Shown: piece by piece, positions 63,986-64,000 of the stretch
How the letters are laid out: each line of letters starts with the position of its first letter
Numbering within the stretch: the first letter of the stretch is position 1
Assembly (NCBI GenBank): GCA_025267735.1
Contig: CM046294.1
Coordinates: forward strand, 34,193,222 to 34,257,221
Length of the DNA stretch: 64,000 nt
Source of the DNA: Mactra quadrangularis
Taxonomy: Eukaryota; Mollusca; Bivalvia; Venerida; Mactridae
Reading direction: 5' to 3'
Notes under the pieces: model-generated
What the model saw: the letters and a program-made list of their open reading frames with translations, nothing else
Databases searched by the model: none
What the model was told of the DNA's origin: nothing
Position numbers and translations under genes: made by a program

Positions 63986-64000
63986 CTGTGGCTATGGTTG

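Overview
This is a 64-kb piece of AT-rich animal DNA, most probably from a bivalve mollusc. The genes are split by introns with GT/AG borders, no prokaryotic signals are visible, and the dispersed repeats have a molluscan look: a LINE tail with the gcgcaatatgacc/ttacggcgc block and a CAAA tail, a tatacccccgcttcgaag repeat, AGGTCA-rich repeats, and a repeat with a core of about 160 bp. Long open frames are rare. I rebuilt genes by joining short exons whose borders and reading phases agree, so these are predictions from sequence alone.

The best gene is TMEM185 (+, 29723-47913). It has seven coding exons that join without a phase break into 343 residues and match the TMEM185A/B family along the whole length. 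Divergent to it lies a four-finger C2H2 transcription factor of the rotund/ZNF362/ZNF384 type (-, 22387-26705, three coding exons, 529 aa). The interval between them probably holds both promoters. A third spliced gene (+, 11041-13992, four exons, 291 aa) encodes a Myb/SANT-like (trihelix-type) DNA-binding protein and is bracketed by a matching inverted repeat of about 30 bp, so it may belong to a PIF/Harbinger-type transposon. A fourth gene is only entered: a first coding exon with a signal peptide (54734-54844), whose remaining exons were not found up to 64000.

Most of the rest is mobile or repeated DNA. 1-10.9 kb: gene-free, with a CpG-rich patch, a 49-bp minisatellite and a 141-bp hairpin. 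10.9-15.3 kb: the Myb/SANT unit. 15.3-22.4 kb: gene-poor, with a LINE tail. 22.4-29.7 kb: zinc-finger gene and shared upstream region. 29.7-48.1 kb: TMEM185, whose long introns carry a LINE, two hAT-type elements, several foldback elements and a 4.9-kb head-to-head satellite array. 48.2-53 kb: a promoter-like inverted repeat and an intron-bearing Tigger/pogo remnant. 53-64 kb: start of the signal-peptide gene, SINEs, and a 2.2-kb segment present twice.

The most unusual theme is a set of at least four foldback elements (24080-24640, 33496-34439, 39408-45180, 51548-52329). In most of them the inverted ends are arrays of a short word ending in a run of C, different in each family. Two of them are flanked by perfect 9-bp target duplications.
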